From contig NC_134367.1 in assembly GCF_035582795.1 (NCBI RefSeq), positions 1,180,501-1,244,500 on the forward strand: a stretch of 64,000 nt of DNA. Direction: 5' to 3'. Made by a program: the position numbers and the translations under genes. Below the pieces are notes generated by a model, which searched no databases, was not told the DNA's origin, and was given only the letters and a program-made list of their open reading frames with translations. Source of the DNA: Mycteria americana (lineage: Eukaryota; Chordata; Aves; Ciconiiformes; Ciconiidae). The stretch's first letter is position 1. The number at the start of each line of letters is the position of its first letter. Positions 23,801-36,000 of this stretch are shown piece after piece.

Positions 23801-25130
23801 GTCAGGCCTACTAGAATACACTTGTTCGATGGTGGTTAAGCAGTCATGATGCAATTTGCCGGATTCGGAAATCGGGAGCAGAGTAGCAGGATTTAGAGCA
23901 GAGGTCAGGGAGATTACAACATCATCTTGTTCCAGCAGCACCGCTTGATCTTTAGCTAACCTGCTTGGAGAGATCCAATGATGGCCTTTATTTTCAAGGA
24001 GAGAAGACACAGCATGAAGTACAAACGCAGTAATCGGTTGGCCTAACATCAATTCCTGAGATTCTTCAATCAAAGTTGCAGTAGCTGCTACTGCCCTCAA
24101 ACAAGCGGGCCAAGCATTACTGACCTCATCTCATTGCTTTGAAAAACATCCCACCAGTCTTTTCCAGCTCCCCAATTTTTGTGTCAAAACTACCAATGCC
24201 ACTTGCTGTTGTTCACGTACATGTAATTGGAAGGGTTTCCTCAAATGCGGGAGTCCCAAAGCAGAAGCCTCCATGAGTTCCCTTTTAATTTCATCAAAAC
24301 TCTTCCTACATTCAGGTGTCCATTCGAGAACCCCCCCAGGTCCTTTCACAGCAGCATACGGTGGTTTGGCAATTAGTCCCAAACCGGGAATCCATAAGCG
24401 ACACCACCCGGCCATTCCCAGAAACGCTCGTCATTGCTTCTTTGATGTAGCTACAGCAATTCTACAAATCGCCTCTTTTCTCTCAGTCCTTACTTCTCTC
24501 TGTCCTTTGGTCATTTCAAACCCCATCTACTGGACCTTTTTTTCCCCCAATCTGAGCCTTTTTCTTAGAAACCCGATACCCTGCCAAGCTCACAAAGTTA
24601 AGCAAACTGGTGGTGCCTTCCAGACCTGCCTCATAACTGCCAGAACCAATTAGCAAATCACCACCATTGCAACAGTGGTACAGCATCAGGACCATTTTGC
24701 CGTAGCTCCAGTTCTTTGGCTGGTGTGTTACCAATCAAGGCAGGGCTGTTCTTGAATCCTTGGGGAAGGACAGTCCAGCGGAGTTGGGTCTTTTGTCCTG
24801 GAGTTGGATTCTCCTGTTCAAAGGGGAAGATGGTCTGGCTCTGCTCATCCACAGGTATACAGAAGAAGGCGTCCTTTACCTCTAACACTCTGAAGTAAGT
24901 ATTACTGTGAGGGGTCGTAGTAAGGAGGGTACCTGGCTTTGGAACCACAAGGTGGACATCTACGTCCTTGCATTAATCTCTCGGCAGCCCCGTACCAGTC
25001 TCTATTCAGAAGAATGGGGCTTCTTTACAGGTAGGATGCGGGTATTAAATTCCGATTGTCACTCCCGGAACAACCCGTGTTCTAAAAAGGAGAATCACCA
25101 TTCCATCAGAGACCTGGCTCTTCTTTTAGT
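20863..25130 (-). mobile_element. Broken ERV, gammaretrovirus-like, unit 1
   Basis: A minus-strand class I (gammaretrovirus-like) fossil. Its 3' LTR spans 20863-22324 (about 1.46 kb, TG...CA ends, AATAAA on the minus strand near 20933). A polypurine tract adjoins it near 22326-22340. Next come an env transmembrane-subunit tail (about 22283-22860), RNase H (about 23332-23706, with IYTDSKYAF), the connection region (about 24131-24415) and reverse transcriptase (about 24516-25100, with VKDAFFCIP and LPQGFKNSP). I see no gag and no second LTR. It is broken, with many breaks. It sits at the same site in all three full units, so it entered before the array was amplified. Confidence 0.9.
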
Positions 25131-25139
25131 GGGTTTCGG

Positions 25140-25867
25140 CTGTGACAGGCACGCTCCCCCCCCCCCCCCCCCGATAAAGACCGGGGCTTTTAACACGGCG
25201 GTCACCGCCCTTTCGCGCCTCATTTTCGCGCCCTTTCCGCCCTGCCGTGCCCCCCGGCACGTACACAGCGGGGCAGGGGGAGCAGGAGAGGCGGGAGCCC
25301 TTGCTCAGCAGACAGGGGCCACAGCCAATGAGGCGCCTGGGCTCGGAGAAGCTTCTAGACCATGGCCGATGGTGGCCGCGGCTCCGACGCGACCCGGGGA
25401 GTAAATGGGGCGGCGCCGGAGCCTCCCCCGGAGTGGTGTGCTCAGGGCAGCGGGGCGGTGCTCGGGCCCCCTGCCCTGGGGCTGGGCTGGCACCGGAGGA
25501 AACCTCCCGGGATGGAGTGCCCTCGCCTCTGGGGAGTGATTTCTCCTGGCTCCATCCTTGAGCGAGCCCCCGGCCCCCGGGTGAGCGACTGCATCTGCTG
25601 GGTACCCACGGGGAGAGTTTCCCCCTTGGTGAGGGGGGGTGTGCGCGCGCTGTGGGTCGTCATTCTGTGTGTAGTGCCGTGTCGGGACAGGACCCCGACT
25701 GACACCTCGAACCTGTCGTGTGTGAAATGTTACTGGAGTGTTGACTGATTTTGGTTTACCCCTGGTCCTCGTTGTTTTCTGCCGGGTTCTTTTGGCTGTG
25801 CTGTGCAATGAAGTTGTGTGAGCTTGTCCCTCGTTTGAGTTCGTTTTAGTGAACCTCCGTGACGTGC
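25140..25867 (+). promoter_or_regulatory. CpG-rich promoter-like block, unit 1
   Basis: Right of the ERV the composition switches to GC-rich with many CpG. There is a CCAAT box at 25325-25329, several GC-box-like GGGCGG/GGCGC motifs and a fortuitous open frame from 25362. It lies just ahead of the decayed X 5' end (X'') and is the likely ancestral promoter of an X-type gene. Whether it still drives the downstream X is inference. A C run near 25157-25173 is longer here than in the other units. Confidence 0.5.
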
Positions 25868-26771
25868 GGGAGGCTGGGGTGTCACTTTGGCTGCGCACAA
25901 GCCAGAGAGCAAGTGAGCAGCTGGGCAAGAGTGTGAAAAACCCATCAGAGATGGGAGGAAAAGCAAACAAGCAGGTAGGAGTGGGGTGCTTCTGTGACCT
26001 GTTTTATAAAACAACTCCTGAAACACACAGAGTATGTTTAGAGAGGAGACATGTTTTATTCTGCGCAGGGTGCAAGGTGGAATGTTTCCACAAATTAAGC
26101 ACACCTACTGTAATTCTCTTCAACATTTATACATGCAAGTTAACATAGCACACCTATCTAATACATAATCATTAGGCTGACTAAGCATCCTCTTCTTCCA
26201 TTGGTCTGTATTTTCTCTGCTTAGGTTTAAAGCTACAGTGAGATTTTTAACTCACTGCACATGCTCAAAAGGAGTGGGGGGTTAGTCCTTTCGTCCCTCA
26301 ATTGGGTTGGTGGTCCCGATCTCCCCCTGCCGTCTTTACTTTTCCCCTAGTTACTGTGACTCCTGCTGTTTGCATGGTTGTGCTGTCCCTTTACCTTTAG
26401 GACCTTCCCTGTAGGAGGATGTTCCTGTTACTCGTCCTTGAAGTGTTACAGCTTTGCATTTGTTGAGGAGATGCTAGTTAGTGAAACACATGCGTGTTAG
26501 TGAAGTGTGCAGTGCCAGCACCCTCTTACCTGGCCTGAGCATTATCTGTTACCTTGAGGATTCTACAATTATCATGTTAGTTTCCACTTTTAACTGTGAT
26601 CCCTTCCTAGCTACTAATAACTTCTGTACTTTTTCATTATTATTAAAAAACCCCCAAAACCATATATATGGTTTAAGGTAACACTTTGGTGTCACCCCAA
26701 CCTCTCCTCCGTTTGCTGGGGAGATCTCGCGGGGTTTCTTGGCCTCCCCAGCTGACCCCTTTGCACATCCC
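25868..26771 (+). pseudogene. X'': decayed X 5' end split by a solo LTR, unit 1
   Basis: 25868-25992 parallels the first X exon at 27212-27330 (the GGCTGGGGTGTCACTTTGGC stretch, the CATCAGAGATGGGA stretch and the AAGCAGGTAGGAG donor). 26684-26771 parallels the second exon start (GTGTCACC, ATCTCGC.GGGTTTC, CCCAGCTGACCCC). The ATG used by X reads AAG here. Between the halves lies a 691-bp solo LTR. Beyond 26771 the match stops before the membrane segment would begin. Confidence 0.75.
25993..26683 (-). mobile_element. Solo LTR, unit 1
   Basis: A 691-bp LTR on the minus strand with TG...CA ends, flanked by near-identical 4-bp target duplications (CTTC/CTTT). AATAAA on the minus strand lies near 26055. 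It is related to, but shorter than, the LTR of the neighbouring ERV: both share a block around the TTGGTCT ... AAAGCTACAGTG stretch. The 18-bp palindrome AAACCATATATATGGTTT lies near its U3 start. Nothing internal remains. Confidence 0.85.
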
Positions 26772-27268
26772 CTGTCTCGTCCCACTCGGTGGTTTGCGAG
26801 AGGGGTGAATCTTTTTGATTCCCTGAGGGTTTGTGTATCGACAAAGGCCGATCTCTGCTTGACAGAGCCGTGTGGCTGGTAGAGTCACGACAATGACTCA
26901 GAGGAACACTCTGAGCAGCAACTTGATTAACCAGGACCAGGTAGCCATCACAGTGGCCCATCCTGGCCTAGGGGTGGAGGTGGGCGGCCCAGAGGGACCT
27001 TCCCTGCCTGCTCCCCCGCGGGCCCTGGGCTATGTCCTGCAGTGCATTGTCCCCCAAACCCTCACACAGGGGCTCTCTGGGCGCGGCTGCTCCCCGATGG
27101 CTTCACAATGTCCTGCGCCAGCTCAGCCCTGGGTCGCCGTGGCAGCCATTGTGTGTCGACGCCATGTCACCATTGCATCACAAACGTGGCCCTTAAAGTA
27201 GTGGCTTTCGGGGAGGCTGGGGTGTCACTTTGGCTGCGTGCGAGCCAGTGAGCAAGCGAGCAGCTGGC
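26772..27268 (+). other. Unrecognised stretch upstream of gene X exon 1
   Basis: This lies between the X'' remnant and the first X exon and shows no gene. From about 27205 it is the X 5' leader. The part 26790-27200 is moderately GC-rich with no clear TATA box and may hold the proximal promoter of X. Equivalent stretches lie at 38934-39430 and 51095-51591. Confidence 0.4.
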
Positions 27269-29689
27269 ATGAGTGTGCCAAACCCATCAGAGATGGGAGA
27301 AAAAGCAAACAAGCAGGTAGGAGCGGGGTGCTTCGGTGTCACCGCAACCTCTCCTCTCCTCCCCTCAGGGGATCTCGCCGGGTTTCTGGGCCTCCCCAGC
27401 TGACCCCTTTGCACGTCCCCTCGCCATGCAGAACGTCTGGAGGAGAGGCTGGAACTCCCTGTGCGAGATGGAGGAGTGGAAGCTGACGGCGCTCATCTGC
27501 TGCTCAAGCCTGAGCGTTTGGGGCCTCTGCGCGCTGGTGCTGCCCTGCACCCCCGGCTTGTTGGCCATCCTGGGTGTGAGCATCTTCACGACCTGGTGGC
27601 CCAACAGCAATACCAAGGTAGGTGTCCGTCTTGGCATCGCCCCAAACACTCCCTGGGCAGGGGTTAGCCCAGGGCAGAGCCCATGCGTGGGGTGCTCGGG
27701 AGGGGCCCCATTTGGGAGGGAGCAGAGAACAGTGGCCGTTGCCCACCCAGCCAGGCCCCTGCTCAGGCACCAGGCTTGGGGCCAGGGACACCCCAGTCCC
27801 TGTAACTCCCGTTCCCCTTCCCAGGGTCCTTGTTTCCTGGGCAGGGGCCCTCCTGGCTGAGGGGAGACACCCCGCACTAACTTTCTGGGCTTGCTTTCTG
27901 GGGACAGGGGACCTCTGTGAGGAAGAGCTCACGCAGAAGCAGGAGGAAGAACCCAAGAGGTGAGCAGCCCCGTCCCAGGGCTGTGCCGGGCTCCGCAGCG
28001 GCTCCCGGCCGAGAGACGCCATTGCAGCTGGAGCCCCCGCGACGGCCGCCCTTGCTCACTCTCCCTCTGCCTCCTCCCCCAGCAGCCTCTGTCCCCTGGG
28101 AAGGCGTGGAGGGGTCTGCAGAGAGCCTGAAGGCAGGGTAAGGAGAGCCGTTCCCTGCAGGGGGGCAGCCCCCTCGGGGAGCCCCTGGCTGGGGAACCCC
28201 ACTCGTGGGTCCCTCTGCCCCGTGCAGCTGCCCCGTCACCCTGGGGAGGCTGCGGGTGGGTGAGAGCAGGATCCGGCACAGAGCCGGGGCCCGGGGTCAG
28301 CCCTGATGCCCTGAGGAAGCCCAGGAAGGGATGGGGTTGGGGGGCGAGGGAAGGGGGGGATGGCTCGGGGAGGGCCAGGGCAAACCCCTGCGGGGATGGC
28401 AGGTTTGCAGGGCAATGCCCTCTGCTGACACCCACCGTACCCCCTCCCACAGAGCCCAGCGGTGGCCCCAGCAGTGGCCCCTCTCTGTCCTCAGCCCCTG
28501 GCCTGGGCTGGCCCTTCTCTCCTCGGCCTGGAAGGCACCCGCAGTCGGTCAGGAGAAGACAGAGCGGGTGCTGGGTCTCGCCTGTCCCACAGCAGCCCCC
28601 GGTATTTCCCCCTGCAGGTGGGGGAAGCCCCATGGAGGAGAATGGCGGGAAAGCAGCTGCAGAGGGGAAGCAGCTTCTGCAAGGGAGCTCCCCCAGGAGA
28701 CTGGAGACGTGGATCAAGGTGGAAATGTCCGTGCTGACACCAGCTCAGAGCTCCTCAGGAACCAGCCCTCCATCACCAACATGGAGGAGCTCACCCGATC
28801 CCTCATGGAGTCCCTGGACGTCACCCAAATCTGCCTCGACCTGCTGGGAAAGCTGAAGGTGACTCAGCCTAGCGCTGCTCCAGTCCTGTGCAGAGACGTG
28901 AGGAAAGAATACCTCGTCTGCCCGCAGTGCCGTCGATGCCTCGTGGGCAGCTGCCCGCACTACAGCGAGCCCATGGCAGAACAGGACCTGCCCATGCTGG
29001 CGGCCTTCCTCCACACCGTGGACATCCTGGTGCACGAGGAGGACCTGCAGCTGGAAGTGGGGCTGGGCTTTGAGCTGGCCATGGGTGGGGAGCCGGGCTA
29101 CGTGTGGGAGATAACCCAGCAGCTCCCCGAAATAGCCCCGGAGAGATGCTGCGAGGACTGCAAGGCGCCTCTGCCCAGGAGCCCTGGGGAGAGCGAGGGC
29201 TCGCAGCCATTCTTCCCCATCCTCGGGGCCCAGGGAACAGCGACGGGAGCGATGAGAGCGGCCAGGCAGGACGCAAGGGCTCCTCCTGCAAGGCAGGCGG
29301 GGACCCAAGGCCGCGACAGCAGCGGTGCAGAGCTGCCGCCAGCTGGGCAGGGGGAGTCTGTCCCCAGCCTGGCCCCCACGCAGCCCCTGCCCCCATGGGC
29401 ACAGCCCCCCTCCCCGTCAGCCCTGGACCGGCTGCGCAGAGTTGGGATGAAGCCCCTGCCCTGGGTGGGGTACAAGGGCCTGGGGCAGGGGCTCGGTCTG
29501 CAGCGCATCTCCCAGGCCTGGTGCAAACTGAAGACCAGGGTGCAGAGCAGCGTCGGGGCCAAGTGGGACTGGCTGTGGGAAGCGGAGAGCTCGGCACCCG
29601 ACGGCACCAGGGAAGAGGACCGGACGCTGCCGTTCGATCTGCGCTTTAAGGCCGAAGCGCTCTTCCGCGCCATGGCGATGGAGGCGTAA
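27269..29689 (+). CDS. Gene X copy 2: predicted membrane protein with Cys cluster, about 546 aa, unrecognised
   Basis: Five exons join in one frame: 27269-27316, 27369-27617, 27908-27959, 28083-28137 and 28453-29689. All have AG/GT borders and matching phases (0, 0, 1, 2). The ATG at 27269 was chosen because the frame runs on through exon 2, where another ATG occurs at residue 36. Residues 55-93 are a long hydrophobic stretch with a Pro-rich centre (one long or two short membrane segments). A very basic stretch RKSSRRSRRKNPR (104-116) follows, then a Pro/Ser-rich linker. A conserved block holds Cys 281, 291, 294, 297, 302 with His 304 (CPQCRRC...CPHY) and CCEDC at 367-371, which could bind metal. 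The first intron is only 52 bp. Function unknown; expression is unproven, but three copies keep the frame. Confidence 0.72.
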
Positions 29690-30954
29690 GGAGCACCGGC
29701 AAGAAAAGGTGGGCGTGGGAGGAGCGTGGGCAGGGCGAGCACAGCATGGGAGGACGGGGACGGGACTGGGCTGTCTTGTGCAGCCGTCGAAGCTGTGTTG
29801 TTGGGGAGGTGTTTCTGTAGGAGGAGATAGCGTGGTCTGGGAGCGTTGGGGTGACGGTGAGAGATGTGATGGCCTCTCGTTGATTTTTGTGTTGGACGGG
29901 GCTGTTAAACAGGAGCGGGACTGGCACCACGTTCCCCGCGAGGTGTGGTCCCTTTGGCCCCCGTGGAGATGTTCCCGCAGATAGCCACGTGGCTTCTGTG
30001 TGCGCTGAGCCAGCTGACCACCAAGCTGCTCGGCTGCCCCTCTCTGTGGGGCCAGAGGCTGTTGGTTTTTTGGCGGATGGTCATGGCAGCTAGGAGAGGC
30101 CCCCCATTGCCCTCCCCCACTGCCCTCCACCAGCAAGGGGCCCCTGCTGGGCTCTGCTGGGAAGGGCACTCGGGGCCTGTGGGGGTCCTGGCAGCGGGCA
30201 GATGTCCCTGGCTAAGCCGGTGCTTCCCGTGCACACACGGGACTGCTGGGAGGGAAAGCACGTGGAGGGGCAGGATGGGGCCCAGAGGCAGAGAGAGGTG
30301 CAGGACCCTGGTGCGTGGAAGAGGCCGAGGGAGGTGTGTGTCCTGCGGGGCTTGTGGAGGGCAAGGGGAAATGCCAGGGATGCCCAGGAGGTGCCCGCTG
30401 CTCACACAGCCCGAAGCCCCTTTGCTCAGAGACTCCCTTTGGGCCCCAGGGCCCTGCTCTGCCCCCAGCCTGGGCCTCTGTGGGGCCTCCCAGCCCCGGG
30501 GATTCCTGCTCGCGGACAAGTGGAGCCCTGGGGTCCCTCCTCATCTCCTTTCTCTCTCCTAGGGTGGCCAAGAAAAGACTACCAGGCAGGACCACCCCTA
30601 GTGCAGCCTGCAGACGATGGGGAGAAGTGACTTCCCTGCCCAGCAGCAGCCCCTCTTGGACCCTGTCGTCCCCAGGACGTCGCTGTCTGCCTGCTGCCAT
30701 CCTGCCCAGAGGGAAGGCAGGGCCATGCCTGTTTTGGTCCCTGTGCAGCTGAGGGACCAGGCTGCCACGCAGGGCACAGGACCTGGGGAGAGGCAGCGGG
30801 AAAAGAGGCTGCGACTGGGAAGCAGTGGGGCAGACGGAGGGAAGGAGGAAAGTGCTCGCCTTGAAAAGCAGCCAGCGACGAGTGGTCTCCCCACTAATGC
30901 AAGACTTCGGCAGAGAACCCAGAAGTGAAAGCCGATTTTTATTGACTGATTAAA
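29690..30954 (+). other. Gene X 3' region, unit 2
   Basis: Same layout as in unit 1: a donor overlapping the stop codon, an acceptor ending at 30562 with an exon-like stretch from 30563, and ATTAAA at 30949-30954. The opposite-strand AATAAA is at 30938-30943. Confidence 0.5.
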
Positions 30955-31960
30955 ACAGCAATATCCTAAAAACATCCCCAAGATCTCCTCAATTATTCAG
31001 TGAGGGTCTTGCACACTTGAAGCTGAGAAATGTGGCTTTCCAGCAGCTCAGTATTGCAGTGAGCTGAGAAAAGAGCTCTTCCCTAATATACACGGCAAGA
31101 AAGACTCCAGCCGCAATACTTATCAATCCAAACAAAATAAACTGAGAATCAAGAAGACCACAGGGAGCTCACACTGTGCCAGAGAACCTGGCTCCCTGTG
31201 AGCCCCTGGGGATGTCCAGCCATCGTCACCTCTGGGTCGGTAACCTTAGGAAGATGTTAGAGCTGCTGAACTCTTCCCTGCCTCTGCCAGAGCCATGGGG
31301 AAGGAAAGGCAGGGCTCTCTGCAGGGCCTGGGCGGCTGCTGGGGGACAGTGCCTGGTGTCCCCAGTGGTGCGATGGACCCCTGCAGCGGGGGGCAGTGAC
31401 CTCCAGAGCTATGAGTGGAGCAAGGACAGTGCTGGCAAGAGGGGACAGGCGTTGGGGCCACTCTGTGCCGTCCCCACAGTGGTGGGGCTGGTGTGTCTCC
31501 AGTTGTCCCAGGTCCCCACTTCATCCTTGTTTCTGAATGTCCCTCCACGGAGCCTTTCGGGACGGCTGCACGGCTCCAGCGATGCAGCCCCAGCTCTTGC
31601 TCCCCTTCCCCTGGGGCCGGGGGCTGAGCTCCCCAGGAGGGCACCTGCCATGGCCACAGTGGGCAAAGGGCTCTGAGACTCCCAGCCTGGGTGCCCCACA
31701 GTAGCCAGCTGGGCACCTCTACCAGCCCCGCTGAGGGACGCACAGCCTCGGGATGGACGCCACCCTCCGACCCCATTTCTCTGGGACTAAAGCCATGAAT
31801 GGGACCCACAGAGGAGGAAGGCAAAGGAGGAGGCCCAGCAGCAGGAGCAGCAGGGAGGAGATGTTCCCCGAAGCTGCTGAGAGGCTGCAGCGAGGAGAAA
31901 GGTATGGGGCTGGGGAAGGTCGTGGCGCGGGGCTGGGGACATGAGGGAGGCTCCCGTGCT

Positions 31961-32190
31961 TCACGCTCCCAGCAGGTTCTTGACCATGTAGCCTGGCATG
32001 CTGTAGAGGAAGAGAGCGATCATGATGAGGAGCAACAGGGCCAGCACGATTTTGATGATGAGCCACTTGTAGCGCGTGCAGATGAGGTATTTGATGGACT
32101 TGAGCGGGTTCAGGAACCAGATAAAGGATGTGTCCGGGCGGCTGCAGGGGAAGCAAATACCCATTGTTAATGCCATGGCCATAGAGAAGG
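31961..32190 (-). pseudogene. OTOF terminal-exon copy, unit 2
   Basis: The exon 31961-32141 keeps the splice acceptor and an open 59-codon frame. It encodes the same membrane anchor as the genuine exon, except N for K near the end (VKNLLGA). The join of OTOF intron to X' is at 32190/32191. Confidence 0.9.
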
Positions 32191-33025
32191 ACACACAGCC
32201 CGAAGCCCCTTTGCTCAGAGACCCCGTTTGGGCCCTAGGGCCCGCTCTGCCCCCAGCCTGGGCCTCTGCGGGGCCTCCCAGCCCCGGGGGTTCCTGCTCG
32301 CGGACAAGTGGAGCTCTGGGGTCCCTCCTCATCTCCTTTCTCTCTCCTAGGATGGGCAAGAAGAGACTACCAGGCAGGACCACCCCTAGTGCAGCCTGCA
32401 GACGACGGGGAGAAGTGGCCAGGGCTTCCCTGCCCAGCAGCAGCCCCTCAGTCCTGCTGGCGGCTGCCCCAAGACCTGCCGAAATACCAGGCGAGGTCCT
32501 GCCAGCCTCCCCGTCAGCTGCACCCTGCATGGGACACGTGTCTGTTCTGGGGCCAGCCAGACCCAGCGAGACGGCCACGTGGACCTCAGCAAGGAAGTCC
32601 ACGAGCAGCTCTGTGCGCTCCTCCCAGCAACACCAGACCTTGGCGGAGAACTCGGCAGTGAAACTAAGCCTGTATTGGAATAAAACTGCAGCATCCTTAA
32701 AACATTCCCGAGAGCTCTTCAGTTATTGAATGAATGGGGGGGGCAGCGACCTCCAGGGCTACGAGGGTGTTGGGGACAGTGCTGGCAGGGGGCACAGGCA
32801 TTGGGGCCACTCTGTGCCTCGTCCCCACCCTTGCAGGGCTGCTGCGTCCCCAGCTGCTCCATCCCAGGCCCCTGCTTCATCCTTGTTTCTGAATGTCCCT
32901 CCAAGGAGCCTTTCGGGAGCGCTGCCACGGCTCCAGCGATTCAGCCCCAGCTCTTGCTCCCCTTCCCCTGGGGCTGGGGGCTGAGCTCCCCAGGAGGGCA
33001 CCTGCCATGGCCCCCGTGGGCAAAG
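32191..33025 (+). pseudogene. X': second X 3' end, unit 2
   Basis: Counterpart of the unit 1 X' segment, with the same acceptor (exon start near 32351) and AATAAA near 32679. It is cut on the right by the ERV LTR at 33026. Confidence 0.75.
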
Positions 33026-36000
33026 TGTTATCCCACAAGTGTAAGGTCGTTTACCCGGTGTGGAAGATGCCAATATACACACTGGGCAGAGGTATTTTAT
33101 TTCATGTGTGTGCAGCGATGGGTGCTAGATGGTAGCCCCACAAAGCTAGCACAAAGTTCATCATGCAAGTACAGTATTTATATAATCTAGTGTTGTGAAT
33201 GAGTGATTTAGGTCGCTCAAAAAAAAATCACCGTCAAAGGTACTAGCAATAGTGGTTTTAACGTGATTTACAAAAGTGCGACTTGACAAAGTTCCATGGC
33301 AAGGTTCACTCTATTAATTACTGCATGGAAGAAACATACACAGGAAAATTGGGTTACACTCGACTTAAAGTGATGCACAGAGAGACCGAGGATACAAAGG
33401 GTACGGAGGACCCTCCTGTTGAGTCACGAGGTTCAGAATAGACCCCCTTGCTTTCTAAACTCCTGATGGAGCTTAGGTGCGGCTAGGTCCAATCTTAGTC
33501 TCAGACTTGGACAACGGTTTATGTCTAAGGGATTATGTATGGAAGACTTATCAAATCAGCATGCAGTCAAAGTCACCAAGACAGAATCAAAGTTACCATA
33601 CTACAAGGTTGTGTGTGATATCGGTCGCTTACCAAAGATCTGCTGTTGGTAAAAGGTCTCCCTGCCTCGAGGAGCAACCTTGAGAGGTGTCCCAGCTCAA
33701 GGGGAGATCACCGCTATACAGCCACGCTGCCTAGCAGGGAGAGCTCAAAGAAGGCTCACTTTGGCTGTCATATTTATAGATAAAGTGGTTGGCTCGTAGT
33801 TGGATTACATGCGATAGGGACGATATGCATGAGACTCCTTGTACCCACAACTTTCTTTGCTCCTTGATAAATGGTTCTTGGAGAAGCCACCCGCTATTCA
33901 TGCGTTAACTGCATGATCGGTGTTCCAAGCTCATATGCATCGATGCTCACTGTGTCACTCTGCTCCTTTGTGGGTTTTCAGAGAACAGATCGGGACCAGA
34001 GGAGTTCTTGGCCTGGTCACAGCTCAGGCCTTTACCTCCTTTGGAGCCTGTACCAAACTACTGCTAGTTTGGTTAAGAGGTTGAGTGTATCCGTCACATC
34101 TAGGTATGCATATGCATAAGTAAGTACACAAAGCAGTTTTCTATTGGTCTACAGTTCTCTTATTTCAACTTAAAGCTACAGTGCTACTTCAATATTCTGC
34201 GCATGCCCAAAGGTGGGGGGTCTCTGCTTGGGCCGGGGTCTCCAGCTCGAGGGCTCTGACTTTTAGTATTATCATGAGGACAGTTCGCGTGAGGGTGCTT
34301 CTTATCACACTTCTACTAGCAGTTTCAGATGGTTCCCAAAACATCTTCATTAGCTTACATATTTCTCCAGGAGGTGCTTTACTCCCAAGGACAGTAATTC
34401 TTGTTTAGACGTTCTGTGTTCCAGTCTGAATCCCCCTTATCAACTTTACCTACGTCCTGGCCTTCCACCAGCTCCTGATAGACTACAGTTGCCCCCTTTG
34501 AGACTATGAGACTTTTCTTCATAGTCCTCATCTGTCTCATTACTAGTTCTCATGAATAGTATATTCTTTCCAGTAGTAACTTGTACAATTAGTCGTCTAA
34601 CACATTTTAAGGCACAACTAGCAACAATGCAGATGATTATCATGATGAGTACAATTATAATCATCGTTTGAAGTAAACTTGCCAACCATCCAGTTAGGGA
34701 GAATCCAAAACTTTGTAATATTTTGCGTAGAGGCTTGACTATCTCCCCTTGATTTTGCCACTTATTTTATTTCATCTATCTGTTGATCAGTTGTTGAGTT
34801 ATATTGGGGATACGGATGCAACAATCTTTGGTTTTCAGGTCCGGGTACCCACATACTCCGTGTTCATGGAATAACATGAGATCTAAGGTTAGCCTCTTCT
34901 GCAACGTCATCTTTGAAGTTTGCTGTCATGGAGTGTTTAAATCTTGTAATCCTGCTCTAGCTGCCTTAGCTAATAGTTGTACTTGTCCTGTCAGATGGTC
35001 CAGCCGCATTCGACTCTGAAAGGAGGTAATTTGGAGACTGAAGAAAGCTTCGGTTTAAACCTAAAGTTAAAATTCTCCACTCGAGGGGATCGGCTGCAGA
35101 TTTAGGTAATTTAGGCCATTATACTGCTGGCATTATGGATTCTTCCAAAGGATCAACAAGTTTCAAGACCAGATTTCTGTTACAAAAAGTAAATGCTAAG
35201 TTTATCAATGTCACAGATACAATTTTCATTGTAACCATGCTAAATGAATAACGCTTTCTGAGAGTGTCCTAGGAGTAATTGCAATAGTAGTTTTCTCAGA
35301 AAAAAACCTTGATAGAATTTATTGACAGTCCCTGCTTAGTTGCAGTTTCAGTTCTCCAGTTGGCATAGAGGTCCACTTGTCCTGGGCTGGCGCGTTCTTT
35401 ATTCTAATAAGGTGCCAGCCTTATTATCAAATCCAGGCGTCGATCCCATTCACCTTGGAATGTAATTCCTTGGAATTAAAGCTCCTTCAAAGTTTCATTT
35501 CTGTAATGCTGCTTCTTTTGCTAATGGGTCTGCTTTTCGATGTCCCTTCGTGATTTCACTGTTTCCCCTCTGATGCGCTTTACAATGCATTATAGCAGCC
35601 TCCTTTGGTTGAAGGACTGTCTGTAAGAGCTTCATTAGTTCTGTTCCATATTTGATTGGAGTCCCGTGTGAACTCAATTGTCCTCTTTCTTTCCAAATTG
35701 CCCCATGTGCATGCACTACTCCGAATGCATACTTAGAATCTGTGTAAATATTGACTCGTTTTCCCTGACTAAGCTCTAAAGCTCGTGTTAGTGCAACCAA
35801 GTCTGCCTTTGGAGCAGATATATTACTAGGCAAAGATTTAGCTTCTAAGGCCCGAGTATGTGTTACCACTGCCTATCCGGCTTCCCGTCTTCCTTCCAAC
35901 ATAAAACTGCTTCCATCAGTTAAATACCTCCAGTTCTGCATTTGGGAGGGGTTCGTCTCGCAGGTCAGGCCTACTAGAATACACTTGTTCGATGGTGGTT

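Larger units (their letters stand above)
16405..28567 (+). repeat. Array unit 1
   Basis: First full period. It starts inside the last X exon, with no X 5' exons to its left, and ends inside the last exon of X copy 2. It carries a run of 16-17 C residues near 25157 where units 2 and 3 have a short interrupted C tract. Near 25480 it lacks 6 bases that the other two have. Confidence 0.92.

Noticed and set aside
25362-25748. 128-codon frame starting MADGGRGSD in the CpG-rich block
   Set aside because: It is low in complexity, and the homologous frames in units 2 and 3 differ through a 6-bp repeat change and an indel. It looks like fortuitous openness in a promoter block.
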